A stretch of 5,248 nt of DNA, taken from an uncultured Bacillus sp. (GTDB taxonomy: Bacteria; Bacillota; Bacilli; Bacillales; DSM-1321). The position numbers and the translations under genes were made by a program. The stretch covers positions 1-5,248 of the forward strand of contig CAKQBC010000184.1 in the NCBI GenBank assembly GCA_934215995.1, given 5' to 3'. A model generated the notes under the pieces. It was given only the letters and a program-made list of their open reading frames with translations. It ran no database searches and was not told the DNA's origin. How positions within the stretch are numbered: the first letter of the stretch is position 1; every line of letters begins with the position of its first letter. Of the stretch, positions 5,201-5,248 are shown in pieces.

Positions 5201-5248
5201 TTTCGTTACATAAAAAATTTTGATTTTCAGTTTTGTTAAAAGAGGGGA

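Noticed and set aside
4958..5223. Two plus-strand frames of 78 and 79 codons opposite yrzK
   Set aside because: Neither has a Shine-Dalgarno sequence, while yrzK on the other strand has a strong one and sensible protein composition.

Overview
The window looks like a Bacillaceae (Bacillus-type Firmicutes) chromosome segment. The grounds are strong GGAGG ribosome binding sites, a T-box-controlled hisS-aspS operon, a 6S-1-type RNA directly downstream of aspS, and tcdA (yrvM) after it. To my knowledge this is the Bacillus subtilis gene order. Every gene I can support is on the minus strand, so transcription runs from high to low coordinates.

Layout in the direction of transcription: (1) 5248-5146, a short upstream region with a small dyad; (2) 5145-4969, a 58-residue YrzK-like protein with a helix-turn-helix-like C-terminal half; (3) 4968-4783, non-coding DNA that folds on paper into a compact three-way junction plus a weak terminator-like hairpin; (4) 4782-4754, a good sigma-A promoter; (5) 4747-4451, a T-box leader with Stem I, Stem III, T-box core and terminator; (6) 4415-3147 hisS and 3131-1356 aspS, separated by 15 bases; (7) 1297-1107, 6S RNA with its own promoter and a downstream terminator at 1079-1051; (8) 1050-725, non-coding, with a nested inverted repeat and a likely tcdA promoter; (9) 724-1, tcdA, cut off by the window edge about a dozen residues short.

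The theme is translation and its control. HisRS and AspRS charge tRNA under riboswitch control by an uncharged tRNA. TcdA makes the cyclic form of t6A at position 37 of ANN-decoding tRNAs. 6S RNA sequesters sigma-A RNA polymerase.

Most worth a second look: the T-box appears built for a G73 tRNA with an AAC (Asn) specifier rather than for tRNA-His, and AspRS carries a mixed tRNA-Asp/tRNA-Asn specificity signature; the three-way-junction element between yrzK and hisS; the 6S RNA central-bubble strand that can form a perfect 8-bp hairpin around the pRNA template; and a wobble-supported nested stem between 6S RNA and tcdA. I see no mobile element, CRISPR array or tRNA gene.
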